Below are positions 55,250 through 63,224 of a DNA stretch of 64,000 bases, piece by piece. The notes beneath the pieces were generated by a model. It saw nothing but the letters and a program-made list of their open reading frames with translations, was not told the origin of the DNA and did no database searches. The DNA is from Planctomycetaceae bacterium (GTDB taxonomy: Bacteria > Planctomycetota > Planctomycetia > Pirellulales > Lacipirellulaceae). Position 1 is the first letter of the stretch, and each line of letters begins with the position of its first letter. The stretch is from contig PABB01000008.1 of the NCBI GenBank assembly GCA_002702655.1, forward strand, positions 62,001-126,000, in the 5' to 3' direction. The position numbers were made by a program, and so were the translations under genes.

Positions 55250-55672
55250 ATGAGTCCCGGACTGAAATTCTTAGCGGGCGGCGCGTTCGTCGCGCTCGCG
55301 ATCGGCTATCTGGCGCTGCGCGGCGCTGCAGAGAGCTGGCAGTACTACCTGTCGGTGGATGAAGCGCGTGCCGAGGCTGCGTCGTTGGAGGGGCGTCGCG
55401 TGCGCGTCAGCGGGCGCGTCGTCAGGGGATCGCTCGAGATTGGCACGGACCGCAGGCAGGCCGCATTTGACCTGTCGGGCGATGTCGACACGCTCCACGT
55501 AACGTGCCATTGCATCGTGCCCGACAACCTGCGCGAAGACATCGAAGTCGTCGTGGAAGGATCGCTCGCCGAGGGGGCTCTGTCTGGAAACAAGGTCATC
55601 ACGCGCTGTGCAAGCAAGTACGAGGCCGAGGCCGCGGCCGGGCGAGAGCTTGCAGCAGGATCAGCCGGCTAA
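55250..55672 (+). CDS. ccmE: CcmE-type haem chaperone, CxxxY variant
   Basis: 140 residues from the ATG at 55250. One N-terminal anchor helix (FLAGGAFVALAIGYLAL) is followed by the OB-fold of CcmE: YYLSVDEARAEAASLEGRRVRVSGRVVRGS read as two strands, then the VPDNLREDIEVVVEGSL turn that matches (L)PDLFREGQGVVAEG in classic CcmE. The usual haem-binding His in the KHDENY motif is replaced: the sequence here is ITRCASKYEA, giving C at the His position and Tyr four residues later. This Cys-type CcmE is known from sulfate reducers and archaea. It carries haem from CcmABCD to CcmF in the periplasm. It opens the ccm operon: ccmF follows after 60 bases. Confidence 0.85.
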   Translation: MSPGLKFLAGGAFVALAIGYLALRGAAESWQYYLSVDEARAEAASLEGRRVRVSGRVVRGSLEIGTDRRQAAFDLSGDVDTLHVTCHCIVPDNLREDIEVVVEGSLAEGALSGNKVITRCASKYEAEAAAGRELAAGSAG

Positions 55673-55732
55673 AGGCCTCGTCGGATTGACAGGACAACCG
55701 CTTCGAGTCTCGAGATTGTCACGGGTACGATC

Positions 55733-57739
55733 ATGAGGATACTTGGCGAATGCTGCCTGCTGGTTTGCCTCGTGACGTTGGGGTACTCGGTCTTCCTGAC
55801 GCTCGCGGCAGATTCCCATCGTCCGTCGTGGCGGGCGCGGTTGGAGCTTTGGTCAACGCTGCTGGGCTTCGGCGGACTCAGCGCCGTGCTGGCCATCCTC
55901 GCCTGGGCGTTGGCCGTTGGCGACTTCTCGTTTCGCTACGTTTCCAGCTACACCAGCCAACAGTTGGAGTGGCAATATCGACTGGCAGCCCTCTGGGTGG
56001 GGCAGGCTGGTTCGCTGTTGCTGTGGGCATGGCTGATGAGCGCGTGCGCTCTTGCCGTGCGTTTCTTCAACGCGGCAGAATCGTCACTGCAACGAACGGC
56101 GTCTGGGCTGGTGATGTTCAGCGTTTGGTTCTTGGTTGCCGTGATGGTCTTTGCAGCAGATCCCATGCAGGCGAGTTTATCGACGCCACAGGAAGGGGCA
56201 GGGCTCAGTCCCCTTCTGCAACATCCCAGCATGTTGATCCACCCGCCTGTCGTATTCATGGCCTATGCCTTGTGGGCCGTGCCGTATGCGCTTGCCATCG
56301 CGACTCTTGTGGATGGCCGCATTGATGCGAATTGGGTTCGCATGGCCCGGCCGTGGGCTCTGGCGGCCTGGACGCTCCTGGGCGTCGGCCTGCTGTTGGG
56401 CGCGCAGTGGGCGTATCAAGAACTCGGTTGGGGGGGCTATTGGGGCTGGGATCCGGTCGAAAACGGCTCCCTGCTGCCTTGGCTGACTGGAACGGCGTTG
56501 ATTCATTGTCTGCTGGCGTGGCGTCACAGTGACACGCTCAAGAAGACGGCGCTGGCGCTGGCCATTGTGACGTTCGCTTTGTGCAATTTTGCAACGTTCC
56601 TGACGAGAAGCGGCATCTTTAGCAGCGTCCACGCGTTCAGCGAGTCGCCCATCGGCTGGATGTTCCTGGCGGTCATGGGCTGTCAGGTCGCGGCTGCCGT
56701 TGTCCTGATCGTCCGCCGCAGAACTGTAATTCTCGCCCGCAGTGCATTTCAGCATGTGCTGGCGCGCGAAACCGTCATTCTGATGTCCGTTTTCCTCTTA
56801 TGCTTGTTGGCCGTCATTGTGATGACCGGCACGCTATGCGTTCCGTTATCGACGATGTTCTTGGGCCGGACGATTCAGGTCGGTCCTGAGTTCTACAACA
56901 GCGTCTTGCCGCCCATCGGCTTGAGCCTGCTCGCCGCGATGGCGGCCGTGCCGCTGCTTCGTTGGGGCGCCTCGCCCGCTGCCGCTCATCGTCGCCTGTT
57001 GGCGATTTGCCTATTGACCGGGGGGGCGTGTTCGTTGATCGCTTTCGCCTTGGGAATGCGGAATCGCATCGCTTTAGTGATCGTGTCCGTCGCCATCGTC
57101 ACCGTCGCGACGATGATCGCTGAGTTCGTGCAGAACTTACGACGTCGCCAGCGGAATTCCCAAGGGGCGACCGCCGTCGGAATCCTGCGACAGGGAAGGC
57201 GGAAATACGTGGCCTACGTGGTCCATGTTGGTTTTGCTATGGTCGCAATCGGCATCACCGGTTCCTCGCTGGGCACGCAGCGACAAGAGTTCACCCTGAG
57301 CGAGGGCGACGCCATCACGTGGGCGGGGCGCCAAGTGCGCTACGATTGTTTGGTACAGACTGAGTTGCCGAAAATGCTCGTTGCCGAGGCCGTCTTGAAG
57401 GTGAATCGAGGCGACGCGCCGCAAGTGGAACTTCGTCCCGCTCGTCATCTGCATCTGTTGCAGAACGAATGGACTTCCGAGGTGGCTATCCATTCCACAT
57501 GGCGCGGGGATTTCTACACGATCCTGCATGCCGGGTTGGGTGACGGCCGGATCGTGGTGACGCTCGTCGACAACCCCCTGGTGAACTGGATTTGGATCGG
57601 AGGAGTTGTCGTGACAATTGGCGGCTTCGGAGCGGTTTTGCCAACTTCGCGTGGACGGGCAGCCGGCTCGAAGCCAGTCGCCAATCGCGAGGTCGAACTG
57701 GACGCGGCGGGAGACGGTCGAAGATCAGCGGCCGCTTAA
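55733..57739 (+). CDS. ccmF: CcmF haem lyase
   Basis: 668 residues with about 14-15 helices. The tryptophan-rich haem-handling motif is WGGYWGWDPVENGSLLPWLTG (positions about 236-256, quoted in parts: GWGGYWGWDP and VENGSLLPWL). The N-terminal YTSQQLEWQYRLAALW, the HPSMLIHPPVVFMAY segment with its conserved histidines, and FLTRSGIFSSVHAF are all CcmF/NrfE marks. A periplasmic domain near the end (about 540-620) precedes the last helix. CcmF transfers haem from CcmE to the CXXCH sites of apocytochromes. Confidence 0.95.
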   Translation: MRILGECCLLVCLVTLGYSVFLTLAADSHRPSWRARLELWSTLLGFGGLSAVLAILAWALAVGDFSFRYVSSYTSQQLEWQYRLAALWVGQAGSLLLWAWLMSACALAVRFFNAAESSLQRTASGLVMFSVWFLVAVMVFAADPMQASLSTPQEGAGLSPLLQHPSMLIHPPVVFMAYALWAVPYALAIATLVDGRIDANWVRMARPWALAAWTLLGVGLLLGAQWAYQELGWGGYWGWDPVENGSLLPWLTGTALIHCLLAWRHSDTLKKTALALAIVTFALCNFATFLTRSGIFSSVHAFSESPIGWMFLAVMGCQVAAAVVLIVRRRTVILARSAFQHVLARETVILMSVFLLCLLAVIVMTGTLCVPLSTMFLGRTIQVGPEFYNSVLPPIGLSLLAAMAAVPLLRWGASPAAAHRRLLAICLLTGGACSLIAFALGMRNRIALVIVSVAIVTVATMIAEFVQNLRRRQRNSQGATAVGILRQGRRKYVAYVVHVGFAMVAIGITGSSLGTQRQEFTLSEGDAITWAGRQVRYDCLVQTELPKMLVAEAVLKVNRGDAPQVELRPARHLHLLQNEWTSEVAIHSTWRGDFYTILHAGLGDGRIVVTLVDNPLVNWIWIGGVVVTIGGFGAVLPTSRGRAAGSKPVANREVELDAAGDGRRSAAA

Positions 57740-57773
57740 CGCCGGCTGCATTAGGTTTTGGGGGCTAGCTATC

Positions 57774-58538
57774 ATGTTGCGCAGTTTTCCAAGTGTCACG
57801 TCTGAAGCGGCGCCGTCGTCGGTCCCCAGCGGGCCGCGGGAATCGCGTTTGGACGGCCGGCCCGCGGTGACAGCTGCCAATCTGAGCGTGGCATATGGAC
57901 GCGTTCCCGTTCTTCGCGAGATTGACCTGCAGGTCGCCGCGGGCGAATGCGTCGCTCTGATGGGTCCCAACGGCGCCGGCAAGTCGACGTTGCTCGGTTG
58001 TTTGGTCGGCGTCGTGCGGCCCGCCTGTGGAGAGGTTTCCTTGTTCGGCAAGAACGCCCGGAACAGAGACGCGCGGAGGCAGGTCGGTTTTGCCGGCCAA
58101 GAGCCGGGGCTCTATGCCGAACTCTCGGCGCGGGAGAATCTTATTTTCTCCGGTCGAATGTACGGCGTGCAGAACGTTAACCAACATGTCAGCCGATTGC
58201 TGGAAGAATCCAATCTGACGTCTGCGGCTGACCGCCCAGTTGCTCAACTCTCACAGGGGATGCGGCAGCGGGTCGCCGTCTTGAGGGCGATGGTGCACCA
58301 ACCGCAGTTGGTCGTATTAGATGAACCCTCGGCAAGATTGGATACTGCAGGCAAGCAGTGGCTGGCAAGCCTGTTGACGCGGTGCCGGGATCACGGCCAG
58401 ACGGTCTGCTTCGCCAGCCATGACGTGGCTCAATGCAGAACGCTAGCTGATCGAATCGTGCAGCTCGATGCCGGGCGGATCGTGGCGATTGATCCGGGAC
58501 GCGTCCACGACGGCGACGCATGGCTGCGGAGCGCCTGA
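57774..58538 (+). CDS. ccmA: CcmA, ATP-binding subunit of haem-release ABC transporter
   Basis: 254 residues from the ATG at 57774. Walker A GPNGAGKST, signature LSQGMRQRVAVLRAM, Walker B LVVLDEPSARLD and switch His in FASHDV are all present. CcmAB with CcmC and CcmD uses ATP to release holo-CcmE. A leader of about 30 polar residues precedes the domain; a longer frame upstream to 57618 lies inside ccmF and is unlikely. The stop shares bases with the ccmB start (TGATG). Confidence 0.93.
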   Translation: MLRSFPSVTSEAAPSSVPSGPRESRLDGRPAVTAANLSVAYGRVPVLREIDLQVAAGECVALMGPNGAGKSTLLGCLVGVVRPACGEVSLFGKNARNRDARRQVGFAGQEPGLYAELSARENLIFSGRMYGVQNVNQHVSRLLEESNLTSAADRPVAQLSQGMRQRVAVLRAMVHQPQLVVLDEPSARLDTAGKQWLASLLTRCRDHGQTVCFASHDVAQCRTLADRIVQLDAGRIVAIDPGRVHDGDAWLRSA

Positions 58539-59224
58539 TGCAAGCACGACACGCCGTTCAGTCGCTTTATTGGCTCATTCGTAAAGACTTGCAGCGCGAG
58601 ATGCGCGCCTTGCATGCTTGGTCGAGCATGCTGTTGTTAGGTTTGGTTCTGGCGTTTCTGGTTGGAAGCCAACTCGTACTTCCCCCGGAGCAGAAGGCGC
58701 ATGTCATCGGGGGGCTGCTGTGGCTGGCGATCTTCTTTGCCGGCAGTCTGGCTTGCGAACATTCCCTCGCTAGCGAACGAGACGCCGGCTGCTGGCAAGC
58801 ATTCGCCTTGTATCCCGTGGCGCCGAGCCTGTTGTTCTTGTCCAAGGTCATTACGACGAACATCGCTCTTGCGCTTTTGGAACTGGTACTCGTCCCGGCA
58901 TTCGTCGTGCTTTCAGACGTCCCGCTGGCGCCGCGTCCTGTCCCGCTGTTGGTTGTCGCCCTGTTGGGCAATCTGGGCGTGGCCGCGATTGGGACGATCG
59001 TCAGCGGCCTGACAGCGGGGCTCAAGCAGCGGAGCGGCTTGGCGGTACTGCTCTTACTGCCGTTGGTGATTCCCGTTATCCTCTCGGCCGCCGAGGCGAC
59101 GCGGCTGCTGTTGTCCGGGCCGCTTGATTCCCAATGGTGGACGTGGATTCGACTTCTGTCCGTCTTTGCCGCTGTGTTCACGGTGGTGGGGGCGTTGGCT
59201 TTCGAGTACGTCTTGGAGGAATAG
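58538..59224 (+). CDS. ccmB: CcmB, membrane subunit of haem-release ABC transporter
   Basis: 228 residues from the ATG at 58538, which overlaps the ccmA stop as TGATG; a start at 58520 would add six residues. Six helices. The CcmB marks are LIRKDLQREMR, then FAGSLACEHSLASERDAG and LLLPLVIPVILSAAEATR. It is the permease partner of CcmA. Followed by ccmC after only four bases. Confidence 0.92.
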   Translation: MQARHAVQSLYWLIRKDLQREMRALHAWSSMLLLGLVLAFLVGSQLVLPPEQKAHVIGGLLWLAIFFAGSLACEHSLASERDAGCWQAFALYPVAPSLLFLSKVITTNIALALLELVLVPAFVVLSDVPLAPRPVPLLVVALLGNLGVAAIGTIVSGLTAGLKQRSGLAVLLLLPLVIPVILSAAEATRLLLSGPLDSQWWTWIRLLSVFAAVFTVVGALAFEYVLEE

Positions 59225-59228
59225 AGAG

Positions 59229-59930
59229 ATGTCGAGGCCCTGGCCGGTGAACGCTCTCATGATCAAGGATCCTCTCGGCTGGATGGTCTTCTCCCTGATC
59301 CTCCTTTCCACCTGGCTGGTTTTCTTTGTGGCGCCCACGGAAGCTACCATGGGCGACGTCCAGCGGATCGTGTACTTGCACGTCGCGGTTGCCTGGGGAG
59401 GATTAGCTGGTGCATCCGTCATGGGGTGCTGTGGAGTCGCATTTCTGATTCACAAGAAACTGGCATGGGATTACTGGTCCCAAGCCGCCGGGGAAGTTGG
59501 ATGGCTCTGTGCGACTCTGACGCTGGTCTCTGGCTCGGCCTGGGCTCACGAAGCCTGGGGAACGTGGTGGACCTGGGAGCCGCGTCTCACCGCTTCGTTG
59601 GTGTTGTGGTTCATCTTTGCAGGCATCTTTCTGCTGCGGTCCGCAATTGACGATCCGGTGCGTCGTGCTCGAGTCGGGGGAGTCCTGGCCTTGGTTGGCA
59701 TGAGCGACATCCCCCTGGTGATTATGGCGACTCGCTGGTTTCGCGGGGTCCATCCCGTATCGCCTGCGATGGAGCCTCGGATGCGGTGGGTGTTGCTTGT
59801 CACCGTGATTTGCTATACGGCCCTGTTCGCCTACCTCGTGATGCGGCGTCGCCGCCAGCTTGAAGGCATGGAACTGGCGAGCCAACTCGAAGCGAGTGCG
59901 TGGGCGACGTGCCCAGTCCCTCATCACTAG
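59229..59930 (+). CDS. ccmC: CcmC haem-delivery protein
   Basis: 233 residues from the ATG at 59229, with six helices. The tryptophan motif AWGTWWTWEPRLTA and flanking histidines (YLHVAVAW before it) match CcmC, which loads haem on CcmE with CcmD. An upstream frame to 59124 lies within ccmB and is rejected. Ten bases separate it from ccmD. Confidence 0.93.
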   Translation: MSRPWPVNALMIKDPLGWMVFSLILLSTWLVFFVAPTEATMGDVQRIVYLHVAVAWGGLAGASVMGCCGVAFLIHKKLAWDYWSQAAGEVGWLCATLTLVSGSAWAHEAWGTWWTWEPRLTASLVLWFIFAGIFLLRSAIDDPVRRARVGGVLALVGMSDIPLVIMATRWFRGVHPVSPAMEPRMRWVLLVTVICYTALFAYLVMRRRRQLEGMELASQLEASAWATCPVPHH

Positions 59931-59939
59931 GATCCAGGT

Positions 59940-60104
59940 ATGGATACTCTCCACGTCACCTACGCCGTTGCTTGGTCTGCCATGGCCTGCTTTGCTCTCA
60001 AACTCGCCATGGCGAATGCCCGCTTGAGTCGGCGTCTGGCTCGACTCGAGGCTCAGGCCCGGGAGACTCCGCCGACGACGGAGCCATTGACGCAGGCAGC
60101 CTGA
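59940..60104 (+). CDS. ccmD: CcmD-like small membrane protein
   Basis: 54 residues: MDTLHVTYAVAWSAMACF, a single helix, then an Arg/Leu-rich LSRRLARLEAQ segment. This is the size and plan of CcmD: a short N-terminus, one helix, a basic cytoplasmic tail. It lies directly after ccmC, where ccmD belongs. CcmD tethers CcmE to the CcmABC complex for release. Confidence 0.8.
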   Translation: MDTLHVTYAVAWSAMACFALKLAMANARLSRRLARLEAQARETPPTTEPLTQAA

Positions 60105-60150
60105 GGTTGTCTGCCCCTGACTGACGGCGAGGTCCGGACGAAGAACCGCC

Positions 60151-61101
60151 ATGGAGTTGATCGTACTTGCGCTGCTGTTGTCTGGCATGCCCGCTGACGA
60201 TGCAGCGTCTCCGGCAACCTCCACCGGCGTCATCCGGGGCGTCGTTCTCGACGGAACGCACTCCGGCGAGGCGCTGGCGGGGGCGGACGTCATACTGCGT
60301 GCCAGCGTGGCCGGCGAGTTGGTGCCAGTGGGGCAAACCCAGACGGACCGATATGGCCGGTTTTCCTTTGTCGAGGTGCCTCTCAATCCAGACATCGTCT
60401 ACTTGCCTGGGGCCAACCGCGACGGAGTTCACTATCCAGGGCGGAGAGTCCGGCTTGACTCCGATCGACGTGTCGCGGACGTGCAAGTCGTCGCGTACTC
60501 CGCGGTCGACGCGCCGTGTCCCTTGGTGGCTGACCGGCACGAGTTCGATCTGACCGTGGACGGTCAAACCTTGATTGTCTCGGAGACTTTGGAGATTTCC
60601 AATCCGACTCTTGCGACCTTCGTCGGGCGGCCGATGAGTGGCGGAGCGCCCGTGACGCTCTGCCTGTCAATTCCCCCCGACTTCGACCGCGTCACGTTCG
60701 ACAGAGAATTCTACGGCCGGCGGTTTCACATCGTCGACCGCAAGCCGGTGACGGATATGCCGTGGTTGCCGGGCAAGCAGGAGTTGCGCTTCACCTATCG
60801 CGTTCCTCTCGCGGAGACCGCAGGCAAGTACCATCGCCCTCTCGATATCCCTGCCGCAGAGGTCCGCGTCCGCATGTCGGGTCCCTTGGCCGCCCAGGTC
60901 GCCTGCAATCTGCCGCTTACCGTCTCTTCAGATTCCGATCGCCTTGAATATGCTTCGAATGATGGGCGCTTGCTCGAGCGCTTCGCTCTGGACGTTCAGG
61001 TGGGCGATCTTCCGAATTCCTGGTTGCGCTACGGCCGTTGGACTGCTCTGGGAATCTTGGCGGCGCTGACAACCGTGACGCTCATTGCCTATCGCCGCTG
61101 A
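60151..61101 (+). CDS. Exported carboxypeptidase-regulatory-like-domain protein, ccm-linked
   Basis: 316 residues. A signal peptide (MELIVLALLLSGMPADDAAS) is followed by a carboxypeptidase regulatory-like / prealbumin-type beta-sandwich (IRGVVLDGTHSGEALAGADV, TDRYGRFSFVEVPLNP), a second beta domain (ISNPTLATFVG, SIPPDFDRVTFDREFYGRRF, read in parts) and one C-terminal helix (WTALGILAALTTVTLIAYRR). It lies 46 bases after ccmD in the same direction, so it is probably co-transcribed. I infer a periplasmic accessory, perhaps handling apocytochromes before haem attachment; no CcmG or CcmH motif (CxxC) is present. Function unknown. Confidence 0.7.
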   Translation: MELIVLALLLSGMPADDAASPATSTGVIRGVVLDGTHSGEALAGADVILRASVAGELVPVGQTQTDRYGRFSFVEVPLNPDIVYLPGANRDGVHYPGRRVRLDSDRRVADVQVVAYSAVDAPCPLVADRHEFDLTVDGQTLIVSETLEISNPTLATFVGRPMSGGAPVTLCLSIPPDFDRVTFDREFYGRRFHIVDRKPVTDMPWLPGKQELRFTYRVPLAETAGKYHRPLDIPAAEVRVRMSGPLAAQVACNLPLTVSSDSDRLEYASNDGRLLERFALDVQVGDLPNSWLRYGRWTALGILAALTTVTLIAYRR

Positions 61102-61680
61102 CCTGGCGCGCCTGTCGTCACGCGCACAACTGGGAATCGTTTGAGGTTCCGACGGGTGGCGTAAGCCTTCAGTTGCTGCGCAGCGCCTGGGAACACGTCT
61201 TGAGAAGCCGCTTGTTGCGTCGGCGACGGGGCCGCGTGGCAGGCAGCGCGGTTCTTGGAGGGCAAGGTCCAGGAGCGGCGAGCCGCCCTCGGCCGGTGCT
61301 CATCAGTTTTCGCTTTCAGGAATTCGCCGGCGACAGCGTCCGCCCCAGGATGTCGGCCGCCCGCCCGGGCGGCTGACTAATTGGCCCCGAGACAGACGCC
61401 CTCGTCGTCCATTCACGAATTCCCGATGACGGGAGTCTCCGGGATGCGCCCCTCAACGCCCCCTTACGGAACGCGAGGTTGGACGCTTTGGTCCGCCGGT
61501 GATTCGCAGAGTGACAACACGGCGTTCGGTGATTACCATCGATAGCTGACAAGTCTCCCTGGCGACCTGCGGACAGGCGTGTCCAGTGGGGTATTGCCAA
61601 AGGGTTCCCCGGTTGCCTGTCGACAAATTCTGCTGCGGACGACCGCCGCCTCCCGTCATGGCAACGCGAAGGTCACTGAG
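61102..61680. other. Gap before the octahaem gene
   Basis: 579 bases without a gene I can support. An open frame extends from 61579 into the octahaem gene but the added residues are not leader-like. Confidence 0.45.
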
Positions 61681-62730
61681 ATGACGAAGCAACGTATTCG
61701 AAAGCTGGTTGGGGTTGTTCCGCTGGCGGTGTGTTGCTTTTTGCTGCAACTTGCCGGCGCGGCGTCAGAAGACGATTCCACTTCGTTGCCGGGCGAGATC
61801 ACGCCTGAGGCCGCGGCAGCCGCCGAAGCCGGGGATGCAGTTCAGGCAACCAGTCATGAATACGTTGGCGCCAAGAAGTGTTTCATCTGTCATCGCCCAG
61901 AGACGAAGACGTGGTCTGAATCGGAGCATGCGCGACCAGCCGCTGACGTGTTAGGGGGCTATCATGACGATCCGGCGTGTCAGAAATGCCACGTCACGGG
62001 TTTTGGGGAACCGAGCGGTTTCACCGCGAACACGGACAAAGATCTCCATTTGGTCGGTTGCGAGTCGTGTCATGGGCCGGGTTCCGGGCATATTGCGGCG
62101 GCTGAGCGGTTTGTATTGGCGATGCCTGGAGAGGAAGATCAGATCGCCCAGGAAATGCGGGACGCGATCATCAAATCTCCTGACGACGCCACGTGTATGC
62201 AGTGCCATCAAACGCAAGCTCACCAGCCTCACCCAAGCTACGCTGGTCAGACCACGGAGGCAATTCTGGGCCGGCCAGTTGGTCAGTGCATTCCGGCGAC
62301 GGCCGTTGCGTCGTTACCTGGTCGTTCTGTCTCGCGCTACAGCATCAAGACGTGCGGCGGGTGTCATTATGATCAATACAAGCAATGGAGCACGGGCGGG
62401 CATGCCGATTTGGCGGCAAAGTTGTCCGCTAGTCATGCCAGCGATCCGACCTGCCAAGGTTGCCATCCGGCCGCAGGGCAAACAGCGATTACGCTAGCCG
62501 CGAACGGTCAGTCGATCGAGGACGTCATCGGCGCGGCATGCGAGAATTGTCACGGGCCAGGGCTCGGACACATCAACTTCAACAAGCAGTTTGTGGCTTG
62601 CCCGCCGCTGGGACGCCAACTGGAACAGGCAGCTCGCGACTCGATTCGACTCGGTAAACCGACGAGTACCTGCGTGAAGTGCCATTCTGCCCAAGGCCAC
62701 AAGGTCCACCCGGCGATCGAAGAGAAGTAG
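61681..62730 (+). CDS. Octahaem cytochrome c made of two c554-like units
   Basis: 349 residues from the ATG at 61681. A signal peptide (ending LAGAAS) is followed by eight CXXCH motifs in two matching groups of four: CFICH, CQKCH, CESCHGPG, CMQCH; then CGGCH, CQGCH, CENCHGPG, CVKCH. The first half has the YVGAKKCFICH and HVTGFGEPSGF signatures also found in the tetrahaem protein at 53952, and the second keeps the CENCHGPGLGH and TCVKCHSAQGH parts. This shows an internal duplication of a c554-type module. Expected in the periplasm as a longer electron carrier. It is downstream of the ccm set on the same strand. Confidence 0.92.
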   Translation: MTKQRIRKLVGVVPLAVCCFLLQLAGAASEDDSTSLPGEITPEAAAAAEAGDAVQATSHEYVGAKKCFICHRPETKTWSESEHARPAADVLGGYHDDPACQKCHVTGFGEPSGFTANTDKDLHLVGCESCHGPGSGHIAAAERFVLAMPGEEDQIAQEMRDAIIKSPDDATCMQCHQTQAHQPHPSYAGQTTEAILGRPVGQCIPATAVASLPGRSVSRYSIKTCGGCHYDQYKQWSTGGHADLAAKLSASHASDPTCQGCHPAAGQTAITLAANGQSIEDVIGAACENCHGPGLGHINFNKQFVACPPLGRQLEQAARDSIRLGKPTSTCVKCHSAQGHKVHPAIEEK

Positions 62731-63224
62731 GCCGCCGTCTGCAAATCTTAATGCACGCTTCAGACGTGACGCGCCGGTTTCAAGCAAGACGCTATGGCTC
62801 GACTTTGTGCAAGTCCAGCTGCCGTGAGTCTTCTTCCCGTGTCAAGTGATGCAAGGCACCTGACCTTTTGCCGGTGATCCGCGTATTCCCGGCGGCGCCC
62901 AGATCGGGCCAAGCCCGCCGCGACGGGCTGCTTTTGTCAAGTTGCGCACATTCCGTTCGGGCAAGCCGAGTGATGGGGAGCGTGCCGCCCGCGACCGCAT
63001 GCGATGGGCGCAAGTATGGAGTTGCGTGGGATTCTGCGGTGTCGGCGACGCCGATCGGCGCGGTCGTCCGTGCCTTCTCGGCCCGTTCCGAGTCTTGCCA
63101 AGCCGCCGCTCGGCCATGCTTCACTCAGCGCGGCACGACGTCCAGACCGCTCACAGGTCCGGCTGCGATCCAACGAACGACGCTCCGAGTCAACGCTTGG
63201 GCATCGCTTGAATAAGGATTCGTC
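62731..63224. other. Convergent gap
   Basis: 494 bases between the convergent octahaem gene and the partial gene at the right edge. Only overlapping noise frames are present; I see no clear terminator. Confidence 0.45.

Noticed and set aside
62737-62770. Hairpin after the octahaem gene
   Set aside because: Only six-base arms with a 19-base loop and no T-run.
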